Source of the DNA: Brevibacillus choshinensis
Lineage (GTDB): Bacteria > Bacillota > Bacilli > Brevibacillales > Brevibacillaceae
Assembly (NCBI RefSeq): GCF_001420695.1
Contig: NZ_LJJB01000010.1
Coordinates: 328,365 to 392,364 of the forward strand
Length of the DNA: 64,000 nucleotides
Direction of reading: 5' to 3'
Shown here piece after piece: positions 18,071 through 27,716 of the stretch (positions are counted from its first letter, which is position 1; each line of letters begins with the position of its first letter). The position numbers were made by a program, and so were the translations under genes. The notes under the pieces are model-generated. The model made no database searches and was not told the DNA's origin. It worked only from the letters and a program-made list of their open reading frames with translations.

Positions 18071-21000
18071 ATGATGATGCGAATATTGAATCCAACCACC
18101 CTAAGATATATAGCGGCAACTTTCCTATTCCTTATCGTTCTCCTTGGCCTGAGATGGTCTTGGTCCGAGATCTTTTCTACATGGGAGCACCTTCGTGCTG
18201 TCACGGGTGTAATTGACATGCGTGGTTGGGACTTAGAGAATTCACCCACGATCCCTCTGGATGGCGAGTGGCAATTCTTACCGAATCAATTCGTCTCTCA
18301 TCAGGACGTACCACTGAAGGAAAGCCAATTCCGCAACATTCAGGTTCCGGGAGACTGGAGCAGCGCACTGTCTAGTGGGGCGGAGCACTCGTATGGGCAT
18401 GGAACGTATCGGCTACGCATTCTAGTAGATCCGCTACAGCAGCCTGTCTCCTTTTGGGTTCGTGGAATACAAGCCTCATCCGGACTGGAAATAAACGGTC
18501 AAAACGAGGCGGACATCGGAAAACCTGCTGAGAATGCACAGGAGTACTCCCCAAAAAATATCTCATACACAGCTTCGTACGCTGTTGAAGGTACAGAAGA
18601 GATAGAATTACTTATTCGAGTAGCCAACTTTGAAGATCCTTTTAACGGTGGGATTATACGCTCCATTCGCTTTGGCTCTCAGGCGTCGATAGATTACGTG
18701 CGCTGGTATTCCATCGGGTTTCAATTGGTTACTTTTATTGTTTTGATGCTTCACTCTTTATACGCATTCATTCTCTATCTATTTAATCCTCGGGAACGGG
18801 CCTTGTTTCTTTTCGGCCTGCTGACGATAGCGGTCGCAGTATCGGTTGTGGCTGGTCATGATAACATTCTCTTGCTGTGGCTGCCGATCAATTACACATG
18901 GGCGTTGAAGATCAAATTGCTCTCCCTCGTATGGCAAACGTTTTTCATTCTTCTTGTCTTTCGCAGACTCTCCTCGGCTTCTTCGAACAATGGATGGTTG
19001 CGAGTGTACACTTGGGCGCTCGTCTCTTATTCAGGATTTCTATTAGCTGCAACTGCCCCATTGGTGAATGGATCGGTTGCATTAGGGATATTTATGTTCT
19101 TCTATACCTTCCCTTTTGTTTGGTTTGTTTATGTAATCGGAACGATGATCTTCAGGAAGCAAGCAGACATCGACACTGTCTTCTTGCTACTATGCGCAGC
19201 GGGCATTATGTCTAACCTTCTTTGGAGCTTATGGAATAATTATCGGGAGGTTACAGTCGTCTACTACCCATTCGATATCATTGCAGCCATTGTTGGTTTT
19301 TCTACGTACTGGTTCAAAAAATTCTTTCGTCATTCTATGGAAAACACGAAACTCAACGAACAGTTAAAGCAAGCTGACAAGCTGAAAGACCAATTTCTCG
19401 CCAATACGTCACACGAACTGAGAACTCCTTTGCACGGTATTATGAACATCGCTCAGACCGTTGTAACGAATGAGAAAGAGAAGATGAGTACAAAAAGCCT
19501 TAAAGACATGGAACTGCTTATCACCATAAGCAAGCGCATGTCACATATGCTTGGCGATCTTCTCGATGTCGCACGCCTCCAGGAACACCGTATTGTCCTG
19601 CAGCAAGAGCCCTTAAAAATTCAATCAATCGTTCCCGGTGTAATCGCCATGTTGAAGTTCATGGTAGATGGCAGGCCAATCCATCTACAAGTGGACATAG
19701 CAGAATCGATGCAGCCTGTCATGGCCGATGAAAAAAGACTCGTGCAAATTTTGTATAACTTATTGCATAACGCTCTCAAATATACAGAAGAAGGAAAGAT
19801 CTCCGTTGCCGCCGAGATTCAAGAGGGACGAGTTGTCATTCATGTCTCTGATACCGGGGTCGGCATGAATGAGGAGACACAGGCGCGTGTATTTCTCCCT
19901 TATGAACAGGGCTCTTATGGAGTAAGCGACGGAAGAGGAATCGGACTGGGCCTTAGCATCTGCAAACAGCTGGTAGAATTGCACGGTGGTGAGCTTACCA
20001 TTCGCTCCGAGTTGAGTAAAGGTTCCGTATTCAGTTTTGATTTGCCAATCGCCAACTTGTCGGATGTCCATTTGTCACAAGACGCTCTTCCTTCCCAACA
20101 TATAGCGGATGGAGCGGAAGAAAGGTCCCTTGGATTCATTTTTCCAGACAGCGCAATTGGCGAATTGGCTACGACCGTAGTTACCCCACCTCTTTTAAGT
20201 GATGGAAAGGTGAACATTCTTGCAGTGGATGACGACCCGGTAAATCTGAAAGTGCTCGTGGGAATCCTGTCGACGGAACCATATACCATCACAACAGCGA
20301 ATTCGGCACGCGAAGTATTGGAATTGCTAGGCACACAGCAATGGGATCTCTTGATTGCCGATGTCATGATGCCGCACATGTCCGGCTACGAGTTGACGCA
20401 GAGAGTACGCGAGCATTACTCGGTATCAGAGCTTCCCGTTTTGCTACTCACTGCACGTAGTCAGCCTGCTGATATCTATACCGGATTTTCGGCAGGAGCG
20501 AACGATTATGTGACCAAGCCAGTAGATGCGCTAGAACTAAAATACCGAATCAGGGCATTGACCACGCTAAAGCAATCTATCAATGAACGCTTACGCATAG
20601 AAGCCGCCTACTTGCAGGCACAAATTCACCCTCATTTTCTATTCAACACGCTTAATTCCATTATGGCCTTGAGTGATATAGACACGGAGAAAATGCAGAA
20701 TCTGGGGGATGCTTTTGCTTCCTTTTTACGGATCAGCTTTGATTTTCTAAATACGAATGAACTGGTCGCGCTTTCCCATGAGCTGGAGCTTGTTGAAGCC
20801 TACTTGTATATTGAAAAAGAACGGTTTGAGGACAGATTGTCTATCATTTGGGAAGTTGACCCCAACATCGACTTGCTTCTCCCTCCGCTTTCGATCCAGC
20901 CGTTGATTGAAAATGCTGTCAAGCACGGGATCCTCAGTCAGAAAAATGGCGGTACGGTTCATATACGGATTACTCGTCAGGGAGGCTCCACCCTTATCGA

Positions 21001-21202
21001 AGTCAAAGATAATGGCAAGGGAATGGAACAAGAAAAGGTTCTCCAGCTTTTGAGTCCAGCGATGAAGGGAAAAGGCGGGATCGGACTTTCCAATACAAAT
21101 CGACGATTGATACAGTTGTACGGTCAAGGCCTGTCCATTCTCAGCAAGCCAAACGAAGGAACAACCGTCTCATTTGTCATTCCCGATAGTCGAATAAAGT
21201 AG
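18071..21202 (+). CDS. Hybrid sensor kinase with 7TMR-DISM sensor, HisKA kinase, receiver and LytS-like kinase
   Basis: 1043 residues in order: an N-terminal membrane anchor (about 11-30), an extracellular galactose-binding-like domain (about 50-200), seven membrane helices of the 7TMR-DISM type (about 215-400), HisKA with SHELRTPLHG (His 448), a HATPase (DTGVGMN, GRGIGLGLSIC), a receiver (VDDDP, Asp 764 in LIADVMMP, Lys in VTKPVD), and a second kinase of the LytS/YpdA type (IHPHFLFNTLNS, His 853/855) with its own HATPase (IENAVKHG, GKGGIGLSNT). No DNA-binding output and no adjacent response regulator. Start is uncertain: three ATG-like codons at 18071-18077 and only a weak ribosome binding site. 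The signal is unknown. Confidence 0.9.
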   Translation: MMMRILNPTTLRYIAATFLFLIVLLGLRWSWSEIFSTWEHLRAVTGVIDMRGWDLENSPTIPLDGEWQFLPNQFVSHQDVPLKESQFRNIQVPGDWSSALSSGAEHSYGHGTYRLRILVDPLQQPVSFWVRGIQASSGLEINGQNEADIGKPAENAQEYSPKNISYTASYAVEGTEEIELLIRVANFEDPFNGGIIRSIRFGSQASIDYVRWYSIGFQLVTFIVLMLHSLYAFILYLFNPRERALFLFGLLTIAVAVSVVAGHDNILLLWLPINYTWALKIKLLSLVWQTFFILLVFRRLSSASSNNGWLRVYTWALVSYSGFLLAATAPLVNGSVALGIFMFFYTFPFVWFVYVIGTMIFRKQADIDTVFLLLCAAGIMSNLLWSLWNNYREVTVVYYPFDIIAAIVGFSTYWFKKFFRHSMENTKLNEQLKQADKLKDQFLANTSHELRTPLHGIMNIAQTVVTNEKEKMSTKSLKDMELLITISKRMSHMLGDLLDVARLQEHRIVLQQEPLKIQSIVPGVIAMLKFMVDGRPIHLQVDIAESMQPVMADEKRLVQILYNLLHNALKYTEEGKISVAAEIQEGRVVIHVSDTGVGMNEETQARVFLPYEQGSYGVSDGRGIGLGLSICKQLVELHGGELTIRSELSKGSVFSFDLPIANLSDVHLSQDALPSQHIADGAEERSLGFIFPDSAIGELATTVVTPPLLSDGKVNILAVDDDPVNLKVLVGILSTEPYTITTANSAREVLELLGTQQWDLLIADVMMPHMSGYELTQRVREHYSVSELPVLLLTARSQPADIYTGFSAGANDYVTKPVDALELKYRIRALTTLKQSINERLRIEAAYLQAQIHPHFLFNTLNSIMALSDIDTEKMQNLGDAFASFLRISFDFLNTNELVALSHELELVEAYLYIEKERFEDRLSIIWEVDPNIDLLLPPLSIQPLIENAVKHGILSQKNGGTVHIRITRQGGSTLIEVKDNGKGMEQEKVLQLLSPAMKGKGGIGLSNTNRRLIQLYGQGLSILSKPNEGTTVSFVIPDSRIK

Positions 21203-21214
21203 GTTTCTCTTATT

Positions 21215-21262
21215 AAAAAACAGACCGAGTAGAGCCTGTAAAATATGCTCTCCGGTCTGTTA
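21215..21262. terminator. Bidirectional terminator
   Basis: AACAGACCG plus AGAGC pair with GCTCT plus CGGTCTGTT between the kinase gene and the convergent membrane-protein gene; A- and T-rich on both sides. Confidence 0.8.
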
Positions 21263-21276
21263 TTTGTTGGAAAAGA

Positions 21277-21705
21277 TTAACTCAAGAACTGCAGAAGACC
21301 CAAGGATACGGCAGTGGTCAAAATTACGCTCCATATGACGATACCCACCGACATCCACCACATTAGCTTTCCCGTAGGCGCACCCAGCGATATGCCAATG
21401 GCCGCTCCCAAAGGGGCTCCCGTTAGTAACGGCGAGGCTAATCCCAGGCCGATCACTCCATATTTCTCCCAAATATGGACCATGCGCCCTCGCTTTTTCC
21501 CCTTTTTTTCCATCCGTTTTACCAACCAGTTGCGAAGTGATCCTCCCAAGAAAATGACAATCCCGGCACTAGCCATTGCTCCGATCGCACTTAGGATTCC
21601 TGTGACAACTGCGGAAAGCTGCAAGGCAAACCCCAGCGGGATTGCCGCCCAGAGTTCCAGCATGCTTGTTCCGATTACACTTCCCCATTTCCAGACCATT
21701 TCCAT
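21277..21705 (-). CDS. Small multidrug export-like membrane protein (Sm_multidrug_ex family)
   Basis: About 142-156 residues with four hydrophobic segments and the family pattern ELWAAIPLGFALQL at the N-terminus and GLASPLLTGAPLGAAIG in the second half. The family is named for small multidrug export but function is poorly established. Start is uncertain: ATG 21705 has GAGAGGGG about 14 bases upstream; the frame extends to 21747 without a better site. Confidence 0.75.
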   Translation of the reverse strand: MEMVWKWGSVIGTSMLELWAAIPLGFALQLSAVVTGILSAIGAMASAGIVIFLGGSLRNWLVKRMEKKGKKRGRMVHIWEKYGVIGLGLASPLLTGAPLGAAIGISLGAPTGKLMWWMSVGIVIWSVILTTAVSLGLLQFLS

Positions 21706-21792
21706 ATAATCTGCTCTGTCCCCTCTCGTTGTCGTTTTGCTAATCATATAAAAGACTGCAAAAGAGGGTATAAAGTTACCATTATTGGGAAA

Positions 21793-22260
21793 TTAGACAG
21801 AAAGACGATACGCCTCCTTCACCCGTTCTATCTGGGCAAGATGGTCACGAACATGATTGACGCGATATTCCAGCAATTGCGTAAAGGTAAACCGTCCCGC
21901 ATCCGCGTACACCCCTACCCGCTCGCTTTGTTCGCTCGTCAGGTGGACCAGTATAGTCTGCATACTGGAACGCAGCATTTGGAATAGAAGCAAGGCCTGT
22001 TCACGGTCCAGCAGATCATACCCCAAGTTATTCGCCCAAGCGTTTTGGTCAAATGAAATCAGCAGTGGTTCTTCCTCAGCCAAGACTTTTTTCAACCGAT
22101 GTGTTGACAAAATTTCTGAGTCCGTCACGTGGATGAGAATCTGATGGATACTCCATTTGTCCGGTGCAGGCTTGAATCGAAGCGCCTCCTCACTCAATCC
22201 TTCGATGACTTGTCGCAGCATCGTGTACCCATGACCGTACTCTTCTATCAACTCTTTCAC
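21793..22260 (-). CDS. DinB/YfiT-like metal-dependent four-helix protein
   Basis: 155 residues with the DinB-superfamily arrangement of metal His residues: one in WSIHQILIHVTDSE (near residue 37-45) and two in VNHVRDHLAQI near the C-terminus (about 134-138). DinB-like proteins are often thiol transferases (bacillithiol or mycothiol dependent) or of unknown role. Single gene with a ribosome site AGGGGGAGAAAAAAG before the ATG. Confidence 0.85.
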   Translation of the reverse strand: MKELIEEYGHGYTMLRQVIEGLSEEALRFKPAPDKWSIHQILIHVTDSEILSTHRLKKVLAEEEPLLISFDQNAWANNLGYDLLDREQALLLFQMLRSSMQTILVHLTSEQSERVGVYADAGRFTFTQLLEYRVNHVRDHLAQIERVKEAYRLSV

Positions 22261-22475
22261 TTTTTTCTCCCCCTGTAATATCTTTCCCGGCTAGCTCCAC
22301 ACCTAGAATAGGGTCTCTTGGTTTTCTGAGACCTAAAATAATCGCATGAGTACCCAGTACAAGATAGGACTGTTAAAACTTCGAACTCTCTCATTGACTT
22401 CCCTCTGAACCTTAATTTGCAATGAATGAATAGCTCCGTGAGTGCCTACTGCTCCTTATGTCTCGTTACTGAAAT

Positions 22476-22736
22476 CTATTTTGGTTCGACAAATTTTAGT
22501 GTCAAGGTTTCTGAATGTTCACCTAGCTCATCGTTCCATGTAAGATGGAAAACAGGAAAATCTCCAAAAAAGTCTTTCACTTCCTTTTCGTTAACCCCTT
22601 TTTTAAATTCCTTTTGATGCTGCTCTGTATTAGGAATGTCTTGAAACATCTCAATATATCCTTCTGCGAAATTGGGATGATCTACATTCCCTGTAGATTG
22701 GCTTGTTTTTGTTAAATCAACTTCATACTCATCCCC
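22476..22736 (-). pseudogene. Remnant of an unidentified gene
   Basis: In the 22261-22898 gap a minus frame of about 85 codons ends at TAG 22478-22476. It encodes a polar, protein-like sequence (DHPNFAEGYIEMFQDIPN ... FGDFPVFHLTWND ... LTLKFVEPK). The frame is cut off upstream by a TAG with no ATG, GTG or TTG before the conserved-looking part. An ATG with AGGGGGG just upstream (22732) is in another frame and stops after six codons, so a frameshift near the start is possible. I do not recognise the family. The rest of the gap shows no gene. Confidence 0.35.
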
Positions 22737-22835
22737 CCTCTATCCCTTATAGGATTTATACGCTTACAAATATAGGAAGTTGCAAAACTTGATTCATCCG
22801 ACCTTGGGAACATCTTTTGCCTTTTATAAACACAG

Positions 22836-22862
22836 CCAGGCAACCGTCGTACAGACGGTTGC
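22836..22862 (-). terminator. Hairpin after the aldehyde dehydrogenase gene
   Basis: Perfect 10-bp stem GGCAACCGTC/GACGGTTGCC with a 5-base loop, 37 bases after the stop. The T-run is weak, so terminator function is likely but not certain. Confidence 0.55.
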
Positions 22863-22898
22863 CCCGTGATTCTTTCCACTCCGTATGCATTTTGTATG

Positions 22899-24370
22899 CT
22901 ACACTCCGTACCAGTTCAACCCTTGCTTGCCCAAGTCCACCCAGACACTCTTCGTATGTGTATACATATCCATCGCCTGCATCCCCAGCTCACGACCGAA
23001 ACCGCTTTGTTTCGTGCCGCCAAATGGAGTCGTACTGTCGAGCATGCTGTACGTATTAATATAAACGGTGCCAGCCTGCAAACCACGAGCCATGCGATGT
23101 GCCCGCTTCAAGTCGTTGGTCCAGACACCGGAAGCTAAACCGTACGTCGTGTCGTTGGCCAGCCTGATTGCCTCCTCCTCATCCTTGAAGCGAATGACGG
23201 AAATGACAGGCCCGAATATTTCCTCACGCGCGATCGTCATGTCATTCGTGACGTTCTCAAAAATGGTTGGGGAAAAGTAGTACCCCGTCCCTGCCTGCGG
23301 ATTACGCTTGCCTCCTAGAACGAGGTTGGCTCCCTCTTCCAAGCCTTTCTCCACATAGTGCTCGATTCGTTCCAGCTGCGTCATGGATACCTGTGGTCCC
23401 ATTTGCGTCATCGGGTCCAGGGGATTTCCTACCCGAATGGTTTGCGCCTTTTTGCTGAATGCATCCAGGAATTGATCGTACACGCTATCCTGCACGAATA
23501 GACGGGATCCAGCGGCACACACCTGTCCTTGGGCAAAGTAGATTCCAAAGAGTGCGCCGTTGACTGCGTCTTCGAGTTCGGCGTCGGCAAAAACGATATT
23601 CGGAGACTTGCCGCCAAGCTCCAGTGAAACTGGTTTGAGATGCTTGCTCGCTGCCTGCATGATCAATCTACCTGTCGCTGTGGAACCGGTGAAAGCGATC
23701 TTGTCCACATCCGGATGCGCTGCCAATGCATCCCCCGCGACCGCGCCGTAGCCTGGGACGACGTTGATAACCCCATCGGGAATACCCGCCTCTTGAAAGA
23801 CTTTCGCTAATTCCAACATGCTGATCGGGGTCTGCTCCGCCGGTTTGATGACGATGGTATTCCCAGCTGCCAATGCTGGAGCCAGCTTCCACATCGCCAG
23901 CATGAGTGGGAAATTCCAAGGCACGATGGCACCAATAACGCCGATTGGCTCACGCAACGTATAGTTGAATCGATTGCCTGGGAGGCTAGCGTTTCACCTT
24001 GCACTTTGTTCGCCAGCCCCGCATAAAATTCCAGCACATCAATCGTAGCAGGCATCGCGATGTACTTGGTTTCGTTGATGGGCAAACCATTGTCACTGGA
24101 TTCTACCTCTGCGAGATAATCGAGCTTTTCCCACATTTTTTGTGCGGCGCGATATAACAATCTACCGCGATCCCCAGGTGCCATCTCAGCCCATGGTCCC
24201 GTTTGAAAAGCTTTTCGGGCTGCCTTTACAGCCAGATCGACATCTTCTGCTCCAGCTTCTGCTACCACACCATTTACTTCCCCGGTAGCTGGATTGAGCG
24301 AATCAAAGGTCTTGCCTGACAATGCATGTACCCATTTTCCATCAATGAACATTTGGTAGTTTTGTGCCAT
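22899..24370 (-). pseudogene. Aldehyde dehydrogenase gene with a one-base frameshift
   Basis: Two overlapping frames together make one aldehyde dehydrogenase of about 490 residues. The first (24370 to about 23984) gives the N-terminus up to KVQGETLAS; the second (from about 23980 down to 22899) resumes with PGNRFNYTLREPIG and carries VPWNFPLM, AFTGSTATG, LELGGKSPN, catalytic Cys in AQGQVCAAGSR and EEIFGPV. The break is at GCCTCCCAGGC (minus strand, 23986-23976); adding one C to the CCC run restores the frame. It probably oxidised the aldehyde made by the amine oxidase encoded 39 bases upstream. Either a homopolymer sequence error or a real mutation. Confidence 0.88.
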
Positions 24371-24409
24371 CTTTATCTCCCCCGATTCTTTGATTGATAT
24401 AACGTGGAA

Positions 24410-26690
24410 TTACTTCTCTTCAGGCAAGTCCAAGGTAGGAGTCTGATCAAAGAAATTCCATGGCTTCAGCATCGCGTGCACCCACTCCGTAGGCATGATC
24501 GGCCATTCCTCCGCACGGGCGACGTGGGTCGTGCCTGTCGTCATCCAAACCACATTGTCTGTGTTCACGATCGAATCATTATTGGCGGTGAACTCCTTCA
24601 AACCGGTATCCGTCTTGGCACGATTCGGGTATTTTCCCTCAGGGAATCGCTCGTCTGGGCTGGCTGTATTTCGTTACCCAGATTTGTTTATCCATGAAGT
24701 TTACTCGGTTGTACAACCACTCATCCTTGCTAAACATGACTCCTTTTGCTACTGGATGGGTCCCACCTGCATACGGGATGATTTGATAGGATACCGGATT
24801 GCCCACCTTGTTCTCTTTATTTGGATTGCTAAGCAAACGGATGGTCGAAGGATCGAAGTTTTGAATGGCATCCTGCTCAGTAGTGACCGTTTTTTGTTCG
24901 GTTACGATAGCACTCTTGCGTGGTCCGCCTGCCGTATTTTTCTCGATCTGTGGGTTGAGCTCTGTCAGCACATTGCTCTCGCCATCCACGTCCAAATCGA
25001 GTCGGAAGTTATAAATGTGCTGGTGGGTCGTCCCCACAATGTTATGGTCGATCAGTGTGCCATAGCGGGTATCTTCTTTGGCCGTCGCATCGTGCATGGT
25101 GGACGATTTGACTGCCTTTACTGCTTCAATACCTGTCGCGCCGACATCGATTTTGATTGTGCCGTTCGGAGACAAGATCCAGTCAAAAATATAATCGTAG
25201 TTGCCCACCGTGCTGATCCAGCGAACGACCAGCTCGCGGCGTTCACGACTCACGTTGTCTTTGCCCATCTCTTGATGCTTGAACTCGGGTCCAGCGTATT
25301 GCTCAAAGATGGCTATAGCCTTTGGAATGGTGTACGGATTTCCGTCATTGTCTGAAATGGTGGCATCGAAAAGCTGTGCATTGTCAGGCACATCTGTCCC
25401 TTTTTGTAGGGAAGACGTCAATACGCCCATTCCATAGTCACCGGAATCCAGATACGCTTTGAAATACCAGCCCACGTCCGGATCGCCATAAGGAACGATC
25501 ATCCCTCCCAGTGACCCTTCGTACATGATTTTTCGTTTGATGCCATTGTCGTTGTACGTCATCGTAGAAAGCACGGGACCTACTCTGGAATCGAGACGCA
25601 GATGGAAATCCCAGTTGCCCCAGTGAATGGTGTTACCTTCGAGCCCGTAGTTTTTCCCTTGCGGTTCTGTGATGGTGAGCGGCTTCACGCTCTGCTTGTC
25701 CTGCTGATTTCGTCCATCGTACGGGGTCGGCTTCAACGGTACCGGAATCACTCCGGCGTCCTCGATCTTAATGACTTTCTTTTGCTCCAGATCTACGATT
25801 GCTACGAGGTTTTCGATGGGGTGTGCCCAGTAGTTTCCGTCTCCCACATCCAGATAGGAAACGACCTTCAGCAACCGCAAATCTTGCTTCAAGCCATCCG
25901 CCTCATTGAAGTATCCGACCGTGAGTGGCGTGGCGACCACCTTTTTCACATCGTTGATTCCCCGCTTTTTGAGAGCATCCGCATACTCCTGGCTTTCCTC
26001 GATGGCTGTCTGCACGGTCTGGAAGTCATCCAGGATCACCATCCCGTGTGCCCCCTCTATTTCCTTCCAGGAGACGAGCTTTTTCGTGACGAGATCTACC
26101 TCGCTTTCGATGACTTTCTTTCCGTCCAGCATGACCACATTCGCTGACCGCTCGAATGCTTGCTTTTGCCCGTACACCCAGCTCCATACCTTGGCTTTAT
26201 CAGGTTCTTTTAACGATATTTGCGTAAAACGCAGGCTCTTTTTATAGGAATCGGATGCTTTGACGACGTTCACTACGGCATTGATTTCTTCGGCAGTCAG
26301 TGGATTAAGAGGGTGTTCTTCCTTTTGGACGGAGACCGTCTGATCCAGCTGTGACTGGAAGACTTCGTTGAGGAAGTGATGGGATACATAGAGCGTTCCG
26401 TTTTTATTGACGACAGGAGCCTCCAGCTTGACTGTCTTACCATTGACTTGCACCTCTACCATATTGGGCTTTAGTGTTACAATGGTTCCGTCCCTCTTGA
26501 CCTGCGCTGTCTGCGTCTTGCTATCCCAAGCGACAGTTCCGCCAAATTCCTCGACCATCGGCTTGAGAGGAAGGTATTCCGCCTCTCCTCCGTGCGCGCT
26601 GACCCTTTCAACGAACGGCACAGAAGGCGCCGTCGCAAATGTTAGCGCTGTCATGAATACTGCCGTGGACATGATGATTTTTTTCTGCAT
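24410..26690 (-). pseudogene. Copper (TPQ) amine oxidase gene with a late frameshift
   Basis: The first frame (26690-24639, 683 codons) has a signal peptide, a Cu_amine_oxidN1-like domain (LPLKPMVEEFGG), the topaquinone motif in TVGNYDYIF and the HQH copper pair. It then runs off after VTKYSQP into a short wrong end. In the next frame the true C-terminus continues as DERFPEGKYPNRAK through TTHVARAEEWPIMPTE, with the third copper His, to TAA at 24410. Removing one base within CAGCCCAGACG (near 24656-24664) rejoins them at about 759 residues. The enzyme oxidises primary amines to aldehyde, ammonia and hydrogen peroxide, probably outside the membrane. As sequenced the product lacks a copper ligand. 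Confidence 0.9.
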
Positions 26691-26855
26691 GAAGATCCCC
26701 CCGCATTTTCAACTCTTTGCACGTCCATTTTATGGGGAGGAATCGGACGCTGTATTGTAAATTTCGGAACTATCAGTTTACTTTCATTTGGTTCATACTA
26801 GAGGTAACTGCTTGTTGTGAATACCCGATGACTTTGTAAAGGTGGTTATGGATGA

Positions 26856-27665
26856 ATGAATCGCGTTGAAATTGCCGCCAATTTGCCTCCTGTCCAATAC
26901 GGTTTTCGGCTGGAGACTAGTAGCTATCAAGAGAGGCTCGTCCCCTATCTGGGTCAAACTGTTCTTTTCTATCAATACGTCGTCATGGGCAAGACCGTTG
27001 ACGCGATTCGTGTCGTGCCTGATGGCTGTATGGACGTGCTCATCTGCTGTGACCCCAAGCGGCCGCACTCTCTGATTTGCGGTACCATCCTGCAAGGAGA
27101 AAGCATTCCCTTTCATGCAGGCGCCACGTATTTCGGGGTTCGTCTCACCCCTTTGCAAAGCTTGCATCTGTCTCCTACTCCGTTCCGAGAATTGATCGAC
27201 AGACAGCTTCATTTGGGAGATGTGGTTCACGGGGTCAGCAGCCTCTGTGATGACATCGCGGAAAAAGCTTCGTTTTCCCAGAGAATCGCCCATTTCGAAC
27301 GGTTTTTGTTGCCCAAGCTGCTGTCGAATGACCAACCGTACGGATGGCTCCCCTACTGTTTGCAGCAAATCTATCAATCCAAAGGGAATGTCTCCGTCGA
27401 TCAGCTAGCGGATGATATCGGCTTCTCTACCCGCTACATTCGCAAGAAGTTTGTAGAGACGCTCGGACTCTCGCCGAAACAATACAGCCGCATTACTCGC
27501 TTTCAAAATACACTTTCGTCTATGATGAACCGTACGACCACCTCCGGAAATATCGCCAGCGAACACGGATACTACGATCAAGCCCATTTCATCAAAGATT
27601 TCAAGCATTTCAGCCTGTTCACCCCCATGCAAATTATCATGCTGTTACAGACTCCCCCTTTTTAA
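26856..27665 (+). CDS. AraC-family transcriptional regulator
   Basis: 269 residues with an N-terminal DUF6597-like sensing half (VVPDGCMDVLI ... GVRLTPL) and a C-terminal AraC double HTH (VDQLADDIGFSTRYIRKKF near 190; GNIASEHGYYDQAHFIKDF near 230). Divergent from the amine oxidase/aldehyde dehydrogenase pair, so it probably activates that pair in response to an amine, as FeaR does for tynA/feaB in Escherichia coli; that is an analogy, not homology proof. ATG 26856 is preceded by GGTGG. Confidence 0.88.
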   Translation: MNRVEIAANLPPVQYGFRLETSSYQERLVPYLGQTVLFYQYVVMGKTVDAIRVVPDGCMDVLICCDPKRPHSLICGTILQGESIPFHAGATYFGVRLTPLQSLHLSPTPFRELIDRQLHLGDVVHGVSSLCDDIAEKASFSQRIAHFERFLLPKLLSNDQPYGWLPYCLQQIYQSKGNVSVDQLADDIGFSTRYIRKKFVETLGLSPKQYSRITRFQNTLSSMMNRTTTSGNIASEHGYYDQAHFIKDFKHFSLFTPMQIIMLLQTPPF

Positions 27666-27671
27666 CCACAT

Positions 27672-27706
27672 AACAAAAAGTCCACCTAAGATGAGGTGGA
27701 CTGAAG
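27672..27706. terminator. Terminator between convergent genes
   Basis: GTCCACCT pairs with AGGTGGAC; the T-run follows on the minus strand, so it mainly ends the permease operon, and it also lies just after the AraC stop. Confidence 0.8.
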
Positions 27707-27716
27707 TCATTGCTTT

